Of a DNA stretch of 64,000 nucleotides, positions 16,230 through 25,468 are shown one piece after another. Position 1 is the first letter of the stretch, and every line of letters begins with the position of its first letter. Under the pieces are notes generated by a model. The model was not told the origin of the DNA, did no database searches, and saw only the letters and a program-made list of their open reading frames with translations. The DNA is from an uncultured Pirellulaceae bacterium (GTDB lineage: Bacteria > Planctomycetota > Planctomycetia > Pirellulales > Pirellulaceae): positions 1 to 64,000 of the forward strand of contig CALFWL010000016.1 in assembly GCA_937928215.1 (NCBI GenBank). Direction: 5' to 3'. The position numbers were made by a program, and so were the translations under genes.

Positions 16230-17408
16230 CTATTCGCGGGAACGCAATGCTTTGCGGTTGCCAATCGTGACGCGAGCCGATTGCAGGATGCCTGATCGAT
16301 AAAGCTTGAGATCGACGACGCTGTCGATTGGCGTCAGGCTGACTTGGGTGACCAACTGTGAGTCATCGACTACGACTTCGCCGTTGAATTCAAGAATCAC
16401 GTCGCCGACTTGGATGCCTGAATTGGCGGCGGGAGAACTTGGAGTGACATTGGAAACAAGAGCGCCGTTGGCGTAATCCAGCCCGAGGGATTTGGCTTTC
16501 TCAAATGAGTACCGGCTATCGAGTGAAACGCCCAAGAAGCCGCGTTTGACTTGTCCGTAGTCGATCAAGTCTTCAGCGATTCGCATCACCATGTTGATCG
16601 GAATCGAAAACCCGATCCCGTCGTTGCCTCCACTGTTGCTGGCGATGGCAGTGTTAATGCCAATCACTTCGCCTCGTAGATTGATCAGAGGTCCACCACT
16701 ATTGCCAGGATTGATCGCGGCGTCGGTCTGAATGAAATTTTGGTAACGGACTCCCTGCGGTCCGAGTTCCAGATCGTGTCGGCCCAACGCGCTGACGATT
16801 CCGTAACTGACTGAGTGACTCAGGCCAAAAGGACTTCCGACGGCCACCACGAAGTCACCGATTTCCAGCTTCTTGCTGTTACCCACTCGGGCGGCAACCA
16901 GATCGGATTGGCTTAATGCGATGACCGACAAATCGGTTTCGCGGTCATGAATCAATCGGCTGGGGTAGTGCAGTCGACCATCGATCTCGACGCGAATATC
17001 TCCTGGGCGACAGTTTTCGATCACGTGGTAGTTGGTAATCACGTAAAAGCGCTGACCGTATTCAATTACCACACCGGAGCCAGCTTCTTCAACCATGACG
17101 GGACGTCGAGAGTCTTCGCGACGCGAAGTGGAGCTGCTTTTTTGTTCCTTGCGAGCTTCAATATGAGCGACGCTAGGGCGAACCGCTTTGATCAGACGTT
17201 TCAGCAACGAGTAATGTCGTTCGGCGGCAGCGGCTTCGACGGCCAGATCCTGATACAGTTGGTTCTGGGATTCGACGCTCACCTTACGGGCGGTTACCGT
17301 TTGAGCGTTGATGTTGGAAGTTGCGGTCAGCAATCCGACGATCAACAGTACTCCAAAGGTGGGTTGCTGCCGGATCGATCGTTGGTGGGAAGGTGGGAAC
17401 TCAGCCAT
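16230..17408 (-). CDS. HtrA/DegP-like S1C serine protease with one PDZ domain
   Basis: 392 residues. A hydrophobic segment at about 18-35 is a signal peptide or membrane anchor, so the protease works in the periplasm. The catalytic triad is visible: His128 (NYHVIEN), Asp159 (ETDLSVIAL) and Ser237 (NPGNSGGPL). One PDZ domain follows at about 290-380 (RGFLGVSLD ... ANSGIQVGDVILEFNGEVV). DegS-like proteins share this single-PDZ layout and act in envelope-stress signalling; general DegP chaperone-proteases have two PDZ domains. I chose the ATG at 17408 because the frame upstream to 17477 has no signal-like sequence. Confidence 0.92.
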   Translation of the reverse strand: MAEFPPSHQRSIRQQPTFGVLLIVGLLTATSNINAQTVTARKVSVESQNQLYQDLAVEAAAAERHYSLLKRLIKAVRPSVAHIEARKEQKSSSTSRREDSRRPVMVEEAGSGVVIEYGQRFYVITNYHVIENCRPGDIRVEIDGRLHYPSRLIHDRETDLSVIALSQSDLVAARVGNSKKLEIGDFVVAVGSPFGLSHSVSYGIVSALGRHDLELGPQGVRYQNFIQTDAAINPGNSGGPLINLRGEVIGINTAIASNSGGNDGIGFSIPINMVMRIAEDLIDYGQVKRGFLGVSLDSRYSFEKAKSLGLDYANGALVSNVTPSSPAANSGIQVGDVILEFNGEVVVDDSQLVTQVSLTPIDSVVDLKLYRSGILQSARVTIGNRKALRSRE

Positions 17409-17524
17409 GCTTTGGGTCTCAGAGTAAGTCTGTCGGTTACCAAGGTAACGAGCTCGCGTCACGTTTTCGAGTGTCAAGGAAAAGGCGGCGCGAGCTTTCT
17501 GGTTTTCACAGCGGCTTGTACGGG

Positions 17525-17959
17525 TCAGGAAAAGTTCGCGTCCAGATCGCCGGCAGGCAGATCCGGGTTCAGCACGATGCTCCAGTCGACCACCGCATTG
17601 GGCTCGACGCCCGCTTGTTCGGCGGCACGCTTACAGTCGATGCAGCACGCCGCGTAGGGCAGAGCCTGCATTCGAGCCTGTTTGATATTGCGCTCACAAC
17701 CTTTGCACTTACCAAATGTACCATCTTTGACCCGCTTGAGCGCTTCTTCAATCAGACCTAGTTCCCGAGTCTCGACTTCGGCCAGTTGAGAACTCAGTTC
17801 TCCGGTGGCACTGGCACTGGCAAAGTCGACGACATCGCCGTCAGATTGCTGACTCATCTCTTTTAAAAGGCTGTCGTCGCCGTTGACCGCCTGACGCAAT
17901 GCGTCCCGGCGTTCGGTCAGAATGTCTGCCATTTTCTTGATAAAGTCTTTACGTGCCAT
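17525..17959 (-). CDS. DksA/TraR-type C4 zinc-finger protein
   Basis: 144 residues. The C-terminal zinc finger has Cys85, Cys88, Cys106 and Cys109 with the DksA spacing (CxxC-x17-CxxC). An N-terminal helical hairpin precedes it (about 1-75), as in proteins that enter the RNA polymerase secondary channel and modulate stringent-response transcription. The finger segment is followed by a tail ending PDLPAGDLDANFS. The acidic tip residues of DksA (DxxDxA) may correspond to GDVVDFASA at about 41-49. The ATG at 17959 is preferred because the upstream frame extension is not DksA-like. Confidence 0.85.
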   Translation of the reverse strand: MARKDFIKKMADILTERRDALRQAVNGDDSLLKEMSQQSDGDVVDFASASATGELSSQLAEVETRELGLIEEALKRVKDGTFGKCKGCERNIKQARMQALPYAACCIDCKRAAEQAGVEPNAVVDWSIVLNPDLPAGDLDANFS

Positions 17960-18460
17960 CGTGGTTCCGCGTTTTGCAAAAGTCGTTCGGACGGACCCGC
18001 AGGATTGCGGGATTCGCGAAACTATAGGACGCAATAGCCGACTCACCAGTGTTTTTGGGAATAAGTCGAAATGTCGGACACTCCGTCTCTTCTTTCCCAG
18101 CCAACGAAGCAATTGAAACGGACATAGGTTGCTTTTTGGCATCATTCAAAACGGTTTCCAAATCGGTTTATCGCGGACACGAGTTTTGCTCGATCGCGAA
18201 CGGGACTGACCGAACAGCGGATTTTTGCACCCAATCAATCGTGCTTCTCGTGACAGGACCATCGGATTAGCAACGGGCAAGTAGCGGTGCCGGTTGTTAC
18301 GATTACCCGTTGAATAAGGTTCATCGGGGCCTCAACCACCACAAATCCGGCGATGTTGTTTGACCGCGACGTAAGCGAAAGCTAAATGCTAGTACTCCTA
18401 GGAAGACATCCCGCAAAATCCTTCCATTTGATGACGAACCCCGATTTGTGACAGTCTGAA
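17960..18460. other. 501-bp divergent intergenic region
   Basis: Separates the DksA-like gene from the FHA-like gene, transcribed apart. Apart from one promoter candidate at 18360-18388 I see no gene, repeat or strong hairpin. Confidence 0.55.
18360..18388 (+). promoter_or_regulatory. Candidate promoter for the FHA-like gene
   Basis: TTGACC, 17-bp spacer, TAAATG, about 73 bp before the ATG at 18461. The -35 box is one base from consensus; the -10 box is weaker. Confidence 0.35.
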
Positions 18461-21025
18461 ATGAATATCCAAGCAACACTCGAACCCGACACCCACACCG
18501 ACGATCTCCTGTTGCGATTCGTTGGAGGGAAAAACAATGGCGAATCCATCTCGATCAGCACTGAGTGCTGCATGCTGGGAGTCACCAGAAGGACAGCAGA
18601 TCGAGGATCCGTCAAAGATCAGTGCGCCATCTACCGCGGGCCGGCGGGAGTCGCGGTTCAAAGCCACGGCTCCGAAGTGCTGATCAACGGCGAAGCAAAA
18701 TCTGTACATTGGCTACAAATTGGCGATCGAATTCAGCTTTCGAACTCGCAAGCGGTTGAAGTTGTTCAGCTGGGGAGCGTCCAAAAAGAAGACGAAACGC
18801 CAAAGACCGAACTGCCGACACCATCGCCTGTCGTCAACCAGTCGATCTGTGAAGATCCTGTTTGGGAATCGCAAATGGATCCGGTTGCCACAGTGGTTAA
18901 CACGCCCGTGATCGAGTCTGAATCGGTTTTCGACGATACGGAACCCGTTGCTGAAGCCGCTACCGAAACGGTTGTTGAATCGGTCGATGTTGAAGGCGAT
19001 CGGATTGACTTTGTAACCAACCCAACGGCAGAACGATATGTGGCTGATAGCCCGGTCGAAGTGCCACCGGTCGAGTCTTCGCCAACAGAAATGAGCTTGA
19101 TTGATCAAGAAGTCCTGAACCAGCTGCCAGCGCAGAACGAATCGTCAGCGTTGCCAGTGCAAGAAGAATTGCCGGTTAACGAAACACCTGCGACACCAGT
19201 GATTGACGCCGACCAGATCAACAAAGTTGTGACGGGGCGATTCGAATCACTTGAAACGTCTGTCAACCAATTGCACGATCAGGCCGCCAACGTGGACCGC
19301 CGCTTTGATCGGCTGGAGGACAGCTTGAACGCTTTGACAGAACATCTGGAGCGTCTGGCGGTAAGCAGTCTGAATCGTGATTCAGTTGCCGCGGAGTCGG
19401 AAAAACCAGCTGCCGTTGCTGATTCAGTGCAACCTGAGGTTACCGATCAGCCTTTCGAAGATCCTGCCGCCGCCTTGAACCATGACACTTTCGCTCCGGC
19501 AAATCCGAGCGTTGAGTCAGCGCTTGAGTCAATCAATCAATCGGTTGAAGCCACCGTCGAGACCGCAGCGGTTGCTCCACGCGAAAACTATAAGGAGTCG
19601 ATTGCATCGCTGTTCCACGACTTAGTCAACACAGACGAGCCCGCGGTTACCTCAACGGTAGAGGCAACACTCCAGCCAACGAGCGAGCCGCTACAGCAAA
19701 ATGCGACCGCTTCTTTTGGAAATGACGATCCAATGGCGATCGGATCGGTAGATGTTCCAGCTGTTCTTCAGGAATCGCATAAATCGGGCGCTCAGCAGGA
19801 AGCTGCTGAACCTGAAACGGAAAACGCGGAGCTGGCGGCAGCTCTGGCAAGTGTGGCGGCATTGACTGCAGACGTGACAGAGCCTGCCAACGAAAGCGTG
19901 GTTTCCAGCCAACCTGCGGATGCTTTTCATACGGACTCTTTGCAGGACGCAATAATTGCCGGAGCGACTGAGAGCGAATCGCATGCCCAATCGGTGACGT
20001 TTACCGAACGGATGATGGAATCCATGCAAAGCGACACTCCGACCCTTTCGAGTGCCGAGCTGGCCGGAGAGGTTGGGCTCGGAATCGCTCAGCCTGTGGA
20101 AGCAGCTCAGACCCCTGAAGTATCGGAGACTCCCGAAGCGCCGGCTCGTGCTGAAGTTCGGACCGAATCCGTCGCCGAGATTTTCGCTCGCTTACAAGCG
20201 GGGACACCTGACAGCGAACAGACCGTCGAAGAGTCTGTAGCAGCGGCATCACGACTGCCAGTGCAGACGACTTTCGAAGACATCCAAGCGTCCATTTCCG
20301 CGACACTCAATGAAGAAGTTGCTCCGTTGTCAAAGACAGAAGAGCCATCGGATCTCGGCTCAGTTGGACAAGTTGCTGAACCCGAGCCTGTCGAAGCGAC
20401 CGCTACCGACCCGCCCGCCGACGATGTGGAATCGGTCATGGATCGACTACGAGCCAGCATCGACAACGAAGATGTTTCGTCTGACGAAACCGAGTCAGCT
20501 GCCGAGGCAAAAAGAGAAGATTCGGTTGACGATTACATGTCCATGTTGTTGTCTCGGATGAAAGGCGATGCTGGTGAGCCAGAGGCTCGTGTGTCATCGG
20601 TGGAAGCGGATGAGACAGTTTCAACCAGTCAGCCGCAAACCCAAACGGTGTCCGCGGGTCCGATGACCGAAGAGGAATTTACGCCTCGCCAGAAAGCCGT
20701 TCCGATCAAATCACTTGACAAAATGCGAGAACTAGCCAACTCGACCTCACGGTCGGCAGTTCAGCAAAGCGTTAGGGCTCAGCAGGAACAGCGGAAGCGG
20801 GGATTGATTCTTCAGTCGCTGGCCTTGGGAAGCTTGGCACTGGCTGGAGTGATGATCGCTTCAAAAGCGTACACATTCGGAGCCGCGTTCACCATGATTT
20901 TTCTGGTGACGTTCGGATATCTGTTCTATGAACTGCTGCGTCCTGCCGGAGGAACGAAGCAAACTAGGTCAATCGTCGCCGACACTCCAAACACGCAGGC
21001 GACAGAAACGGCTACCGACGCCTGA
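18461..21025 (+). CDS. FHA-like protein with long acidic linker and two C-terminal membrane helices
   Basis: 854 residues. Residues about 16-103 look like an FHA-type beta sandwich (LLLRFVGGKNNGESISI ... VLINGEAKSVHWLQIGDRIQL), but I cannot find the canonical Arg and Ser-x-x-His phospho-binding residues, so it may not bind phosphothreonine. Residues about 105-775 are low-complexity and strongly acidic (Glu, Val, Ala, Ser, Thr), with one coiled-coil segment near 247-300. Two membrane helices (about 782-800 and 806-824) anchor the C-terminus. The FHA-like head and linker would project into the cytoplasm if the short tail does as well. Not a known enzyme; role unknown. It is followed by a strong terminator. 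Confidence 0.8.
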   Translation: MNIQATLEPDTHTDDLLLRFVGGKNNGESISISTECCMLGVTRRTADRGSVKDQCAIYRGPAGVAVQSHGSEVLINGEAKSVHWLQIGDRIQLSNSQAVEVVQLGSVQKEDETPKTELPTPSPVVNQSICEDPVWESQMDPVATVVNTPVIESESVFDDTEPVAEAATETVVESVDVEGDRIDFVTNPTAERYVADSPVEVPPVESSPTEMSLIDQEVLNQLPAQNESSALPVQEELPVNETPATPVIDADQINKVVTGRFESLETSVNQLHDQAANVDRRFDRLEDSLNALTEHLERLAVSSLNRDSVAAESEKPAAVADSVQPEVTDQPFEDPAAALNHDTFAPANPSVESALESINQSVEATVETAAVAPRENYKESIASLFHDLVNTDEPAVTSTVEATLQPTSEPLQQNATASFGNDDPMAIGSVDVPAVLQESHKSGAQQEAAEPETENAELAAALASVAALTADVTEPANESVVSSQPADAFHTDSLQDAIIAGATESESHAQSVTFTERMMESMQSDTPTLSSAELAGEVGLGIAQPVEAAQTPEVSETPEAPARAEVRTESVAEIFARLQAGTPDSEQTVEESVAAASRLPVQTTFEDIQASISATLNEEVAPLSKTEEPSDLGSVGQVAEPEPVEATATDPPADDVESVMDRLRASIDNEDVSSDETESAAEAKREDSVDDYMSMLLSRMKGDAGEPEARVSSVEADETVSTSQPQTQTVSAGPMTEEEFTPRQKAVPIKSLDKMRELANSTSRSAVQQSVRAQQEQRKRGLILQSLALGSLALAGVMIASKAYTFGAAFTMIFLVTFGYLFYELLRPAGGTKQTRSIVADTPNTQATETATDA

Positions 21026-21081
21026 TCAGGTTCTGTAGGAACCATTCGGTTCACATCGAATCGGTAAAAAATCGTCATCCT

Positions 21082-21119
21082 GAAACGTCGCGTCACCTTG
21101 GCGCGGCGTTTCGCTTTTT
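21082..21119 (+). terminator. Rho-independent terminator after the FHA-like gene
   Basis: GAAACGTCGCG (21082-21092) pairs with CGCGGCGTTTC (21102-21112), with one G-T wobble and a 9-base loop, followed by GCTTTTT. It sits 57 bp after the stop codon, between convergent genes. Confidence 0.8.
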
Positions 21120-21157
21120 GGCAGTGCTTCTGATCCGCCTAGCGCTCGTCCGAAGGT

Positions 21158-22180
21158 TCAGAAGCCGCGGTCTTGTTGAATATCAGCAAAATCACGCAGA
21201 CGATAGCTCACGCCAGCATCATCACAGACTCGGCAGAACGCGCGTAACGCGACACCAAAACCATCGGGACCACTGAAGCCGCCAAACTGACCGCCACCTT
21301 TGACGTGCGGTTCCATGTCCGCAAATACGCCCGGAATGCCTCGGTTGATCATGCGCTGATGTAGTGTCGGCAGGAATCCGGCCAAGTCGCGGATGATGGC
21401 CGCATGCCCCGAATCGCCTTGGTCGGCTGGAACAAAATGTTTGACCGCTTCTTCGTCCACGTGATCAATCTTTCCTTGAGCCTTCGCAGAATCGGGGACC
21501 TTGAAATCCTTGATGTGAATCCAGCCGAGTCCCGGCTTCATCGCGACATACTGTTGATACACTTCATCTGGCGAGTACCCTTGCATGACCAAGTTGCCAC
21601 CGTCAAAAATCAACACGCACCCATCACGATTGATTGATTTGTGCATTTTTGCCAGAACCGGACCATTCTGACCGACTAGGTTGGCTTCCACTTCAAGTCC
21701 GTAAGTCAGCCCATGCTGATCGCATACATCAACGATCTTTCCGACCTGGTCCGTCGCCTGCGTCATGTGAGTTTCGAGTTCGCTGCCACGCGGATGGTAG
21801 AACGAGAAACCTCGCACCAGCTTCGTTCCCAGTCGATTGGCCAGATCGCACGCGCGAGGAACGTCTTCGGCAATGTATTGGTCAAACGGCGTAAACCCGG
21901 TCGACGTGCCATCGTCAACGTCAAGCAACTTGATTTTTCCGATCGGCGAACCGAGCGAGGAAACCTGCAACCCGTACTCGTCCAGTTTGGCGATGACGGT
22001 TTCTAGTTCCGAATCGTCGAGCGACATGACATTCTTGATACCGTTACCCGCGTCAACAAACCGGATGGAAAGGTATCTCAAACCCAATGCCGCAAACGCG
22101 CAGAATTGTTGGTCAAGCGTTTTTTGGTTGGCAGCTTCGTCAGAGAAACCGGACAGTAACAGAGATGGGGAGTCAGACAT
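21158..22180 (-). CDS. Sugar phosphate isomerase/epimerase family protein (AP endonuclease 2-like TIM barrel)
   Basis: 340 residues. The pattern fits the xylose-isomerase-like TIM-barrel family: N-terminal SGFSDEAANQKTLDQQF, metal-binding acidic residues at strand ends such as GLEVEANL, VLIFDGGNLV and WIHIKDFKV, and the final FADMEPHVKGGG. These proteins act on sugars or inositol derivatives using a divalent metal. The exact substrate is not readable. Planctomycete genomes carry many paralogues. The ATG at 22180 is chosen over 22192, which adds only MIKT. It is convergent with the FHA-like gene. Confidence 0.85.
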   Translation of the reverse strand: MSDSPSLLLSGFSDEAANQKTLDQQFCAFAALGLRYLSIRFVDAGNGIKNVMSLDDSELETVIAKLDEYGLQVSSLGSPIGKIKLLDVDDGTSTGFTPFDQYIAEDVPRACDLANRLGTKLVRGFSFYHPRGSELETHMTQATDQVGKIVDVCDQHGLTYGLEVEANLVGQNGPVLAKMHKSINRDGCVLIFDGGNLVMQGYSPDEVYQQYVAMKPGLGWIHIKDFKVPDSAKAQGKIDHVDEEAVKHFVPADQGDSGHAAIIRDLAGFLPTLHQRMINRGIPGVFADMEPHVKGGGQFGGFSGPDGFGVALRAFCRVCDDAGVSYRLRDFADIQQDRGF

Positions 22181-22254
22181 GGTTTTAATCAAGTTACCGG
22201 TACAAGTTTGCAGGGTACAGTAGCGAGCCGCGACGATGGAGCTGCCGCAATGAT

Positions 22255-22614
22255 TCAGGTGTTGGCAATGTAATCACACCGAATGATCGACGAAATACCG
22301 CCTCGTGGAGTGAACGTGGCCGTCAGCTTCGCGCGACGCGGTTGAGCGACGGCAACAAAATCGTCCAGAATCGTGTTGGTCACTTTTTCGTAAAAGATTC
22401 CCTCGTTGCGGAACTGCTGAAGGTACATCTTCAGACTTTTCAGTTCGACACAAATCTTATCGGGAACGTACTCGAAGATCAGGCTACCGAAATCTGGTTG
22501 TCCCGTTTTGGGGCAAACCGAAGTGAACTCGGGGCACTGAATCTCGATCAGATAGTCTCGGTCGGGAAAGGAGTTCTCAAACGTTTCAAGCGTGTCGCGA
22601 AAATGGTTGCTCAT
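22255..22614 (-). CDS. queF: NADPH-dependent preQ0 reductase
   Basis: 119 residues, the short unimodular QueF type, which reduces 7-cyano-7-deazaguanine to preQ1 for queuosine in tRNA. The nucleophile Cys34 lies in [13 protein letters not shown] with Asp41 nearby, and the QueF motif [18 protein letters not shown] is intact. The position that is His in the Bacillus enzyme (FHE) is Tyr76 here (FYE); Glu77 is kept. This may be a lineage variant. It is divergent from queE, and the two starts are 91 bp apart, which suggests shared control, though no preQ1 riboswitch is apparent to me. Confidence 0.92.
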   Translation of the reverse strand: MSNHFRDTLETFENSFPDRDYLIEIQCPEFTSVCPKTGQPDFGSLIFEYVPDKICVELKSLKMYLQQFRNEGIFYEKVTNTILDDFVAVAQPRRAKLTATFTPRGGISSIIRCDYIANT

Positions 22615-22705
22615 CGGTATATTGTTGGCATCAGTTTTTGGTTAAGCGTTTTGTTCTTCAATACGACACCAAGATAACTTATCGCACTCGACCAGACAGC
22701 CCGAC

Positions 22706-23395
22706 ATGTTGATTTCCGAAATCTACCAGTCGCGGCAAGGCGAAGGGTCGCTCACGGGCACTGAAAGTGTTTTCGTTCGCACCAGCGGTTGCAATCTGCG
22801 TTGCGATTTCTGTGACACGCCGTTCACGTCCTGGACGCCCGAAGGCGAAACGATGTCCGTCGATCAAATTGTTGACGCGGTGATAAACGACCATTCGGCC
22901 GACCATGTTGTCATCACGGGGGGCGAACCGATGCTACCGCGCGATATCGCCGATTTGTGCGCCTCATTGTCGCAGCAAGGGAAGCATGTCACGATTGAAA
23001 CGGCTGGGACAGTGTTCAAGGAAGTGGCTTGCGACCTGATGTCGATCAGTCCCAAACTGAACAATTCAACTCCGTCACGCGACAGGGCAAACGAATGGGC
23101 AGACCGACACGAGCAGACTCGTTTCCGACCAGATGTCGTGCGGCAACTGATTGATCGCCACGACTATCAATTAAAATTCGTAGTGGATCAACCGACAGAC
23201 ATTGACTCGATCACCGACTACCTTGATCATGTGCGACCGGTCATAGCAGACAAGGTCATGCTGATGCCGCAAGGGATTGAAGTTGAAGCTCTGAACGAAA
23301 AAGCTCAATGGATCGCTCCGATTTGTCGGCAGCATGGTTTCACCTTTTGTCCGCGGCGACACATCGAGTGGTACGGAAACAAACGCGGAACCTGA
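22706..23395 (+). CDS. queE: 7-carboxy-7-deazaguanine synthase (radical SAM)
   Basis: 229 residues. Radical SAM enzyme of preQ0 synthesis that contracts 6-carboxy-tetrahydropterin to CDG. The cluster motif is CNLRCDFC (Cys29, Cys33, Cys36, the CX3CX2C spacing of the family), preceded by the QueE N-terminal SEIYQSRQGEGSLTGTESVFVRTSGC. Later motifs include VVITGGEPML and SPKLNNS. The start ATG at 22706 fits the family. It pairs functionally with the divergent queF; queC and queD are not in the window. It overlaps nothing and is followed 43 bp later by a membrane protein gene. Confidence 0.93.
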   Translation: MLISEIYQSRQGEGSLTGTESVFVRTSGCNLRCDFCDTPFTSWTPEGETMSVDQIVDAVINDHSADHVVITGGEPMLPRDIADLCASLSQQGKHVTIETAGTVFKEVACDLMSISPKLNNSTPSRDRANEWADRHEQTRFRPDVVRQLIDRHDYQLKFVVDQPTDIDSITDYLDHVRPVIADKVMLMPQGIEVEALNEKAQWIAPICRQHGFTFCPRRHIEWYGNKRGT

Positions 23396-23438
23396 AGTCA
23401 ACTTCAGCCTTGCACTAACTTTAGCGAAAGCCCACCCC

Positions 23439-24539
23439 ATGCGTGGATTTGGATTCCTGTTGTTTACCGTGATGACGTTTTGCTGCTGGGGCATCTACGG
23501 TCCGATACTGCACGTCGGGCAAGAAAAAATGGCGGGGCAGCCCGGTCAGCTCAGCTCTTTGCGCCCGTTTATCTGCGTGGGCGTCGCCTATTTTGTGATC
23601 GCAGTTGCCGTGCCGTTGATCGTGCTGCGTACAAAAGGGGAATCGGGTAACTGGACCGTGGCCGGTTTCACGATTTCATTTGTCGCTGGTTTGATCACAG
23701 CGATCGGAGCACTTGGGATTATCCTCGCGTTCAAATTTCAAGGCAAACCTGTTTACGTGATGCCGCTGGTGTTTGGATTGGCTCCGATCGTGAACACGTT
23801 AGTTGCCATGTTGATGGCACGTACGTTCAAAGAGGCTTCCTGGGTATTTTATCTGGCCATTTTTCTAGTCGCGTTGGGCGCTGCCGGAGTGCTCAGATTC
23901 AAGCCCAAGGCTTCTCATATTGATCATCCCGTTGCAGCGAAAACCGCTGAGATTGCGGATGAAAAGGCCGAGCAATCCGAGCCAGAGACGGCTGAACCGA
24001 CTGCGACGGCCAAGAGTGAGCTTGCGACGAAAAAACCGAAAGCGAAGCCACTTTGGATCGCGATCGCGATTGGAGTTACCGCACTCTGTTGGGGATCCTA
24101 CGGGCCGCTGCTACATAAAGGACAGGTTCGCATGAACGGCAGCCGATTAAGGCCTTTGGTCTGCGTGGGATTGGCCTATTTTGTGATTGCCGTGGTCGTA
24201 CCGCTGCTACTGCTGCCAACGTTTCAGGAATCGGGAGGCTTTCAGCATGTGGGGGGAGTCATGTGGTCGTTGGCTGCCGGAGCGGCGGGAGCATTGGGTT
24301 CGCTCGGTATCATTTACGCGTTCAATTTTGGCGGCAAGCCGATTTTCGTGATGCCGCTGGTTTTTGGATTTGCTCCGGTGATCAACACGTTTACGGAAAC
24401 CTTCACCAAAGGCTTGGTTGGTCAGGTGTCAACGGAATTCTTGCTCAGCCTTGCCATGGTGATCACTGGTGCAGTGATGGTGCTGGTCTTCGCTCCACGC
24501 CCCAAACGTCCGGCGAAACCTGCTGCGGGAATCTCATAG
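23439..24539 (+). CDS. Polytopic membrane protein with internal duplication (EamA/RhaT-like)
   Basis: 366 residues, about ten membrane helices. The protein is two homologous halves. WGIYGPILHVGQ ... SLRPFICVGVAYFVIAVAVPL ... MPLVFGLAPIVNT (about 10-145) is repeated as WGSYGPLLHKGQ ... RLRPLVCVGLAYFVIAVVVPL ... MPLVFGFAPVINT (about 215-330). A hydrophilic linker rich in Lys/Glu/Ala joins them. Such inverted or tandem repeats are typical of drug/metabolite and sugar-proton transporters. The substrate is unknown. I chose the ATG at 23439 because the upstream frame overlaps queE. Confidence 0.8.
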   Translation: MRGFGFLLFTVMTFCCWGIYGPILHVGQEKMAGQPGQLSSLRPFICVGVAYFVIAVAVPLIVLRTKGESGNWTVAGFTISFVAGLITAIGALGIILAFKFQGKPVYVMPLVFGLAPIVNTLVAMLMARTFKEASWVFYLAIFLVALGAAGVLRFKPKASHIDHPVAAKTAEIADEKAEQSEPETAEPTATAKSELATKKPKAKPLWIAIAIGVTALCWGSYGPLLHKGQVRMNGSRLRPLVCVGLAYFVIAVVVPLLLLPTFQESGGFQHVGGVMWSLAAGAAGALGSLGIIYAFNFGGKPIFVMPLVFGFAPVINTFTETFTKGLVGQVSTEFLLSLAMVITGAVMVLVFAPRPKRPAKPAAGIS

Positions 24540-24569
24540 GACAATCGTATCGCGAAAAAATAACAAGCC

Positions 24570-24917
24570 ATGACCGACGAAGAAAAAGTACTCGCTATCG
24601 ATGATTTGCTATCGCATGTCTGGATGGTCCGAGCGTTTCTCAAACATTGCGAAGAAGCGGAAGAAGATGAAGAACTTCGTGAAGTGCCACGAGCCCTGTA
24701 TGACTACATGCTGGCTCTGGGGCCACCGCTGCGAGACAAAGACTACACAAAGTATCTGAAGCAGGCGAAGAAGAAGCTGAAGAAGTTGAACAACTCAGTG
24801 AAACTTTTCACCGAGATCCAACCCGAGATTTCATCGCATACCAACTTCCAGATGGCAGCTCAATCATTGCGAGTGGCCGTCGATCAAGTGACCGAGTTGC
24901 TTGAACTACAGAACTAA
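24570..24917 (+). CDS. Small helical protein of unknown function
   Basis: 115 residues, almost entirely predicted helix, rich in Glu, Lys and Leu, with no Cys. It begins MTDEEKVLAIDDLLSHVWMV and has a lysine cluster (KQAKKKLKKL) near residue 70. No known domain is recognised. It sits 30 bp downstream of the membrane transporter-like gene on the same strand, so it may be co-transcribed. The even composition and codon use resembling the neighbours support coding. Confidence 0.7.
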   Translation: MTDEEKVLAIDDLLSHVWMVRAFLKHCEEAEEDEELREVPRALYDYMLALGPPLRDKDYTKYLKQAKKKLKKLNNSVKLFTEIQPEISSHTNFQMAAQSLRVAVDQVTELLELQN

Positions 24918-25468
24918 AACTCGCCCCGCTACGCGATCCCGCCATCCAGCACAGCCAACTTGGACATCGGTGACCAGAGATTTTGTGGCATTGCACGGCC
25001 CCAAGAAAACTTCAAAAGTAGAAATTCCCGAACCGAAGGTTGAGTTGCATCGTATCACGGATGCCTCGATCATCTTTTTGACTCTTCGGGTAATTCACTG
25101 GCCCGACCTCAATCATTTGCCGGCTCGCTCGATCGAGTGACCGATCAATTCGCTAACATTTCTGCCGTCCCTCCCTGTCGGATTTCTGGAGAAATCCACG
25201 ACACCCTCGTTGAAATCCATTTCGCCTTTCGGCTACCCACCAAAAATGCAGAAGCACCATTTTTTGAGTCAGATGAGTATTTCTGACCTCGTTTTGCCCA
25301 ACCAGTCCGCTTTCTGCCGTCCGAAAACGCACGAAGTGATTCGAGAAAAGATTGGAAACATTGTCCCTGATCGTTCCCTGTTGGTTGATAAACCACTGTA
25401 GGAAAATCAGGACGGACAATTCTCGAAAGGATATCAGCATTTTTCGGCTTTAGGAGCCCATCATCCAA
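24918..25468. other. 551-bp leader region before the polysaccharide locus
   Basis: No convincing gene. It contains the small palindrome at 25181-25196 and several AT-rich stretches, and is the likely site of the main promoter for the rightward locus. I could not fix a -35/-10 pair with confidence. An open frame at 24901-25140 exists but overlaps the preceding gene and has no support. Confidence 0.5.
25181..25196. promoter_or_regulatory. 16-bp palindrome, possible operator
   Basis: GATTTCTGGAGAAATC, two 7-bp arms around a GG centre. It lies 273 bp before the first gene of the polysaccharide locus. Role inferred from symmetry only. Confidence 0.35.

Noticed and set aside
24901-25140. Rightward open frame of 79 codons after the small helical protein gene
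   Set aside because: It overlaps the end of the preceding gene and has no recognisable sequence; the downstream part is likely promoter DNA.
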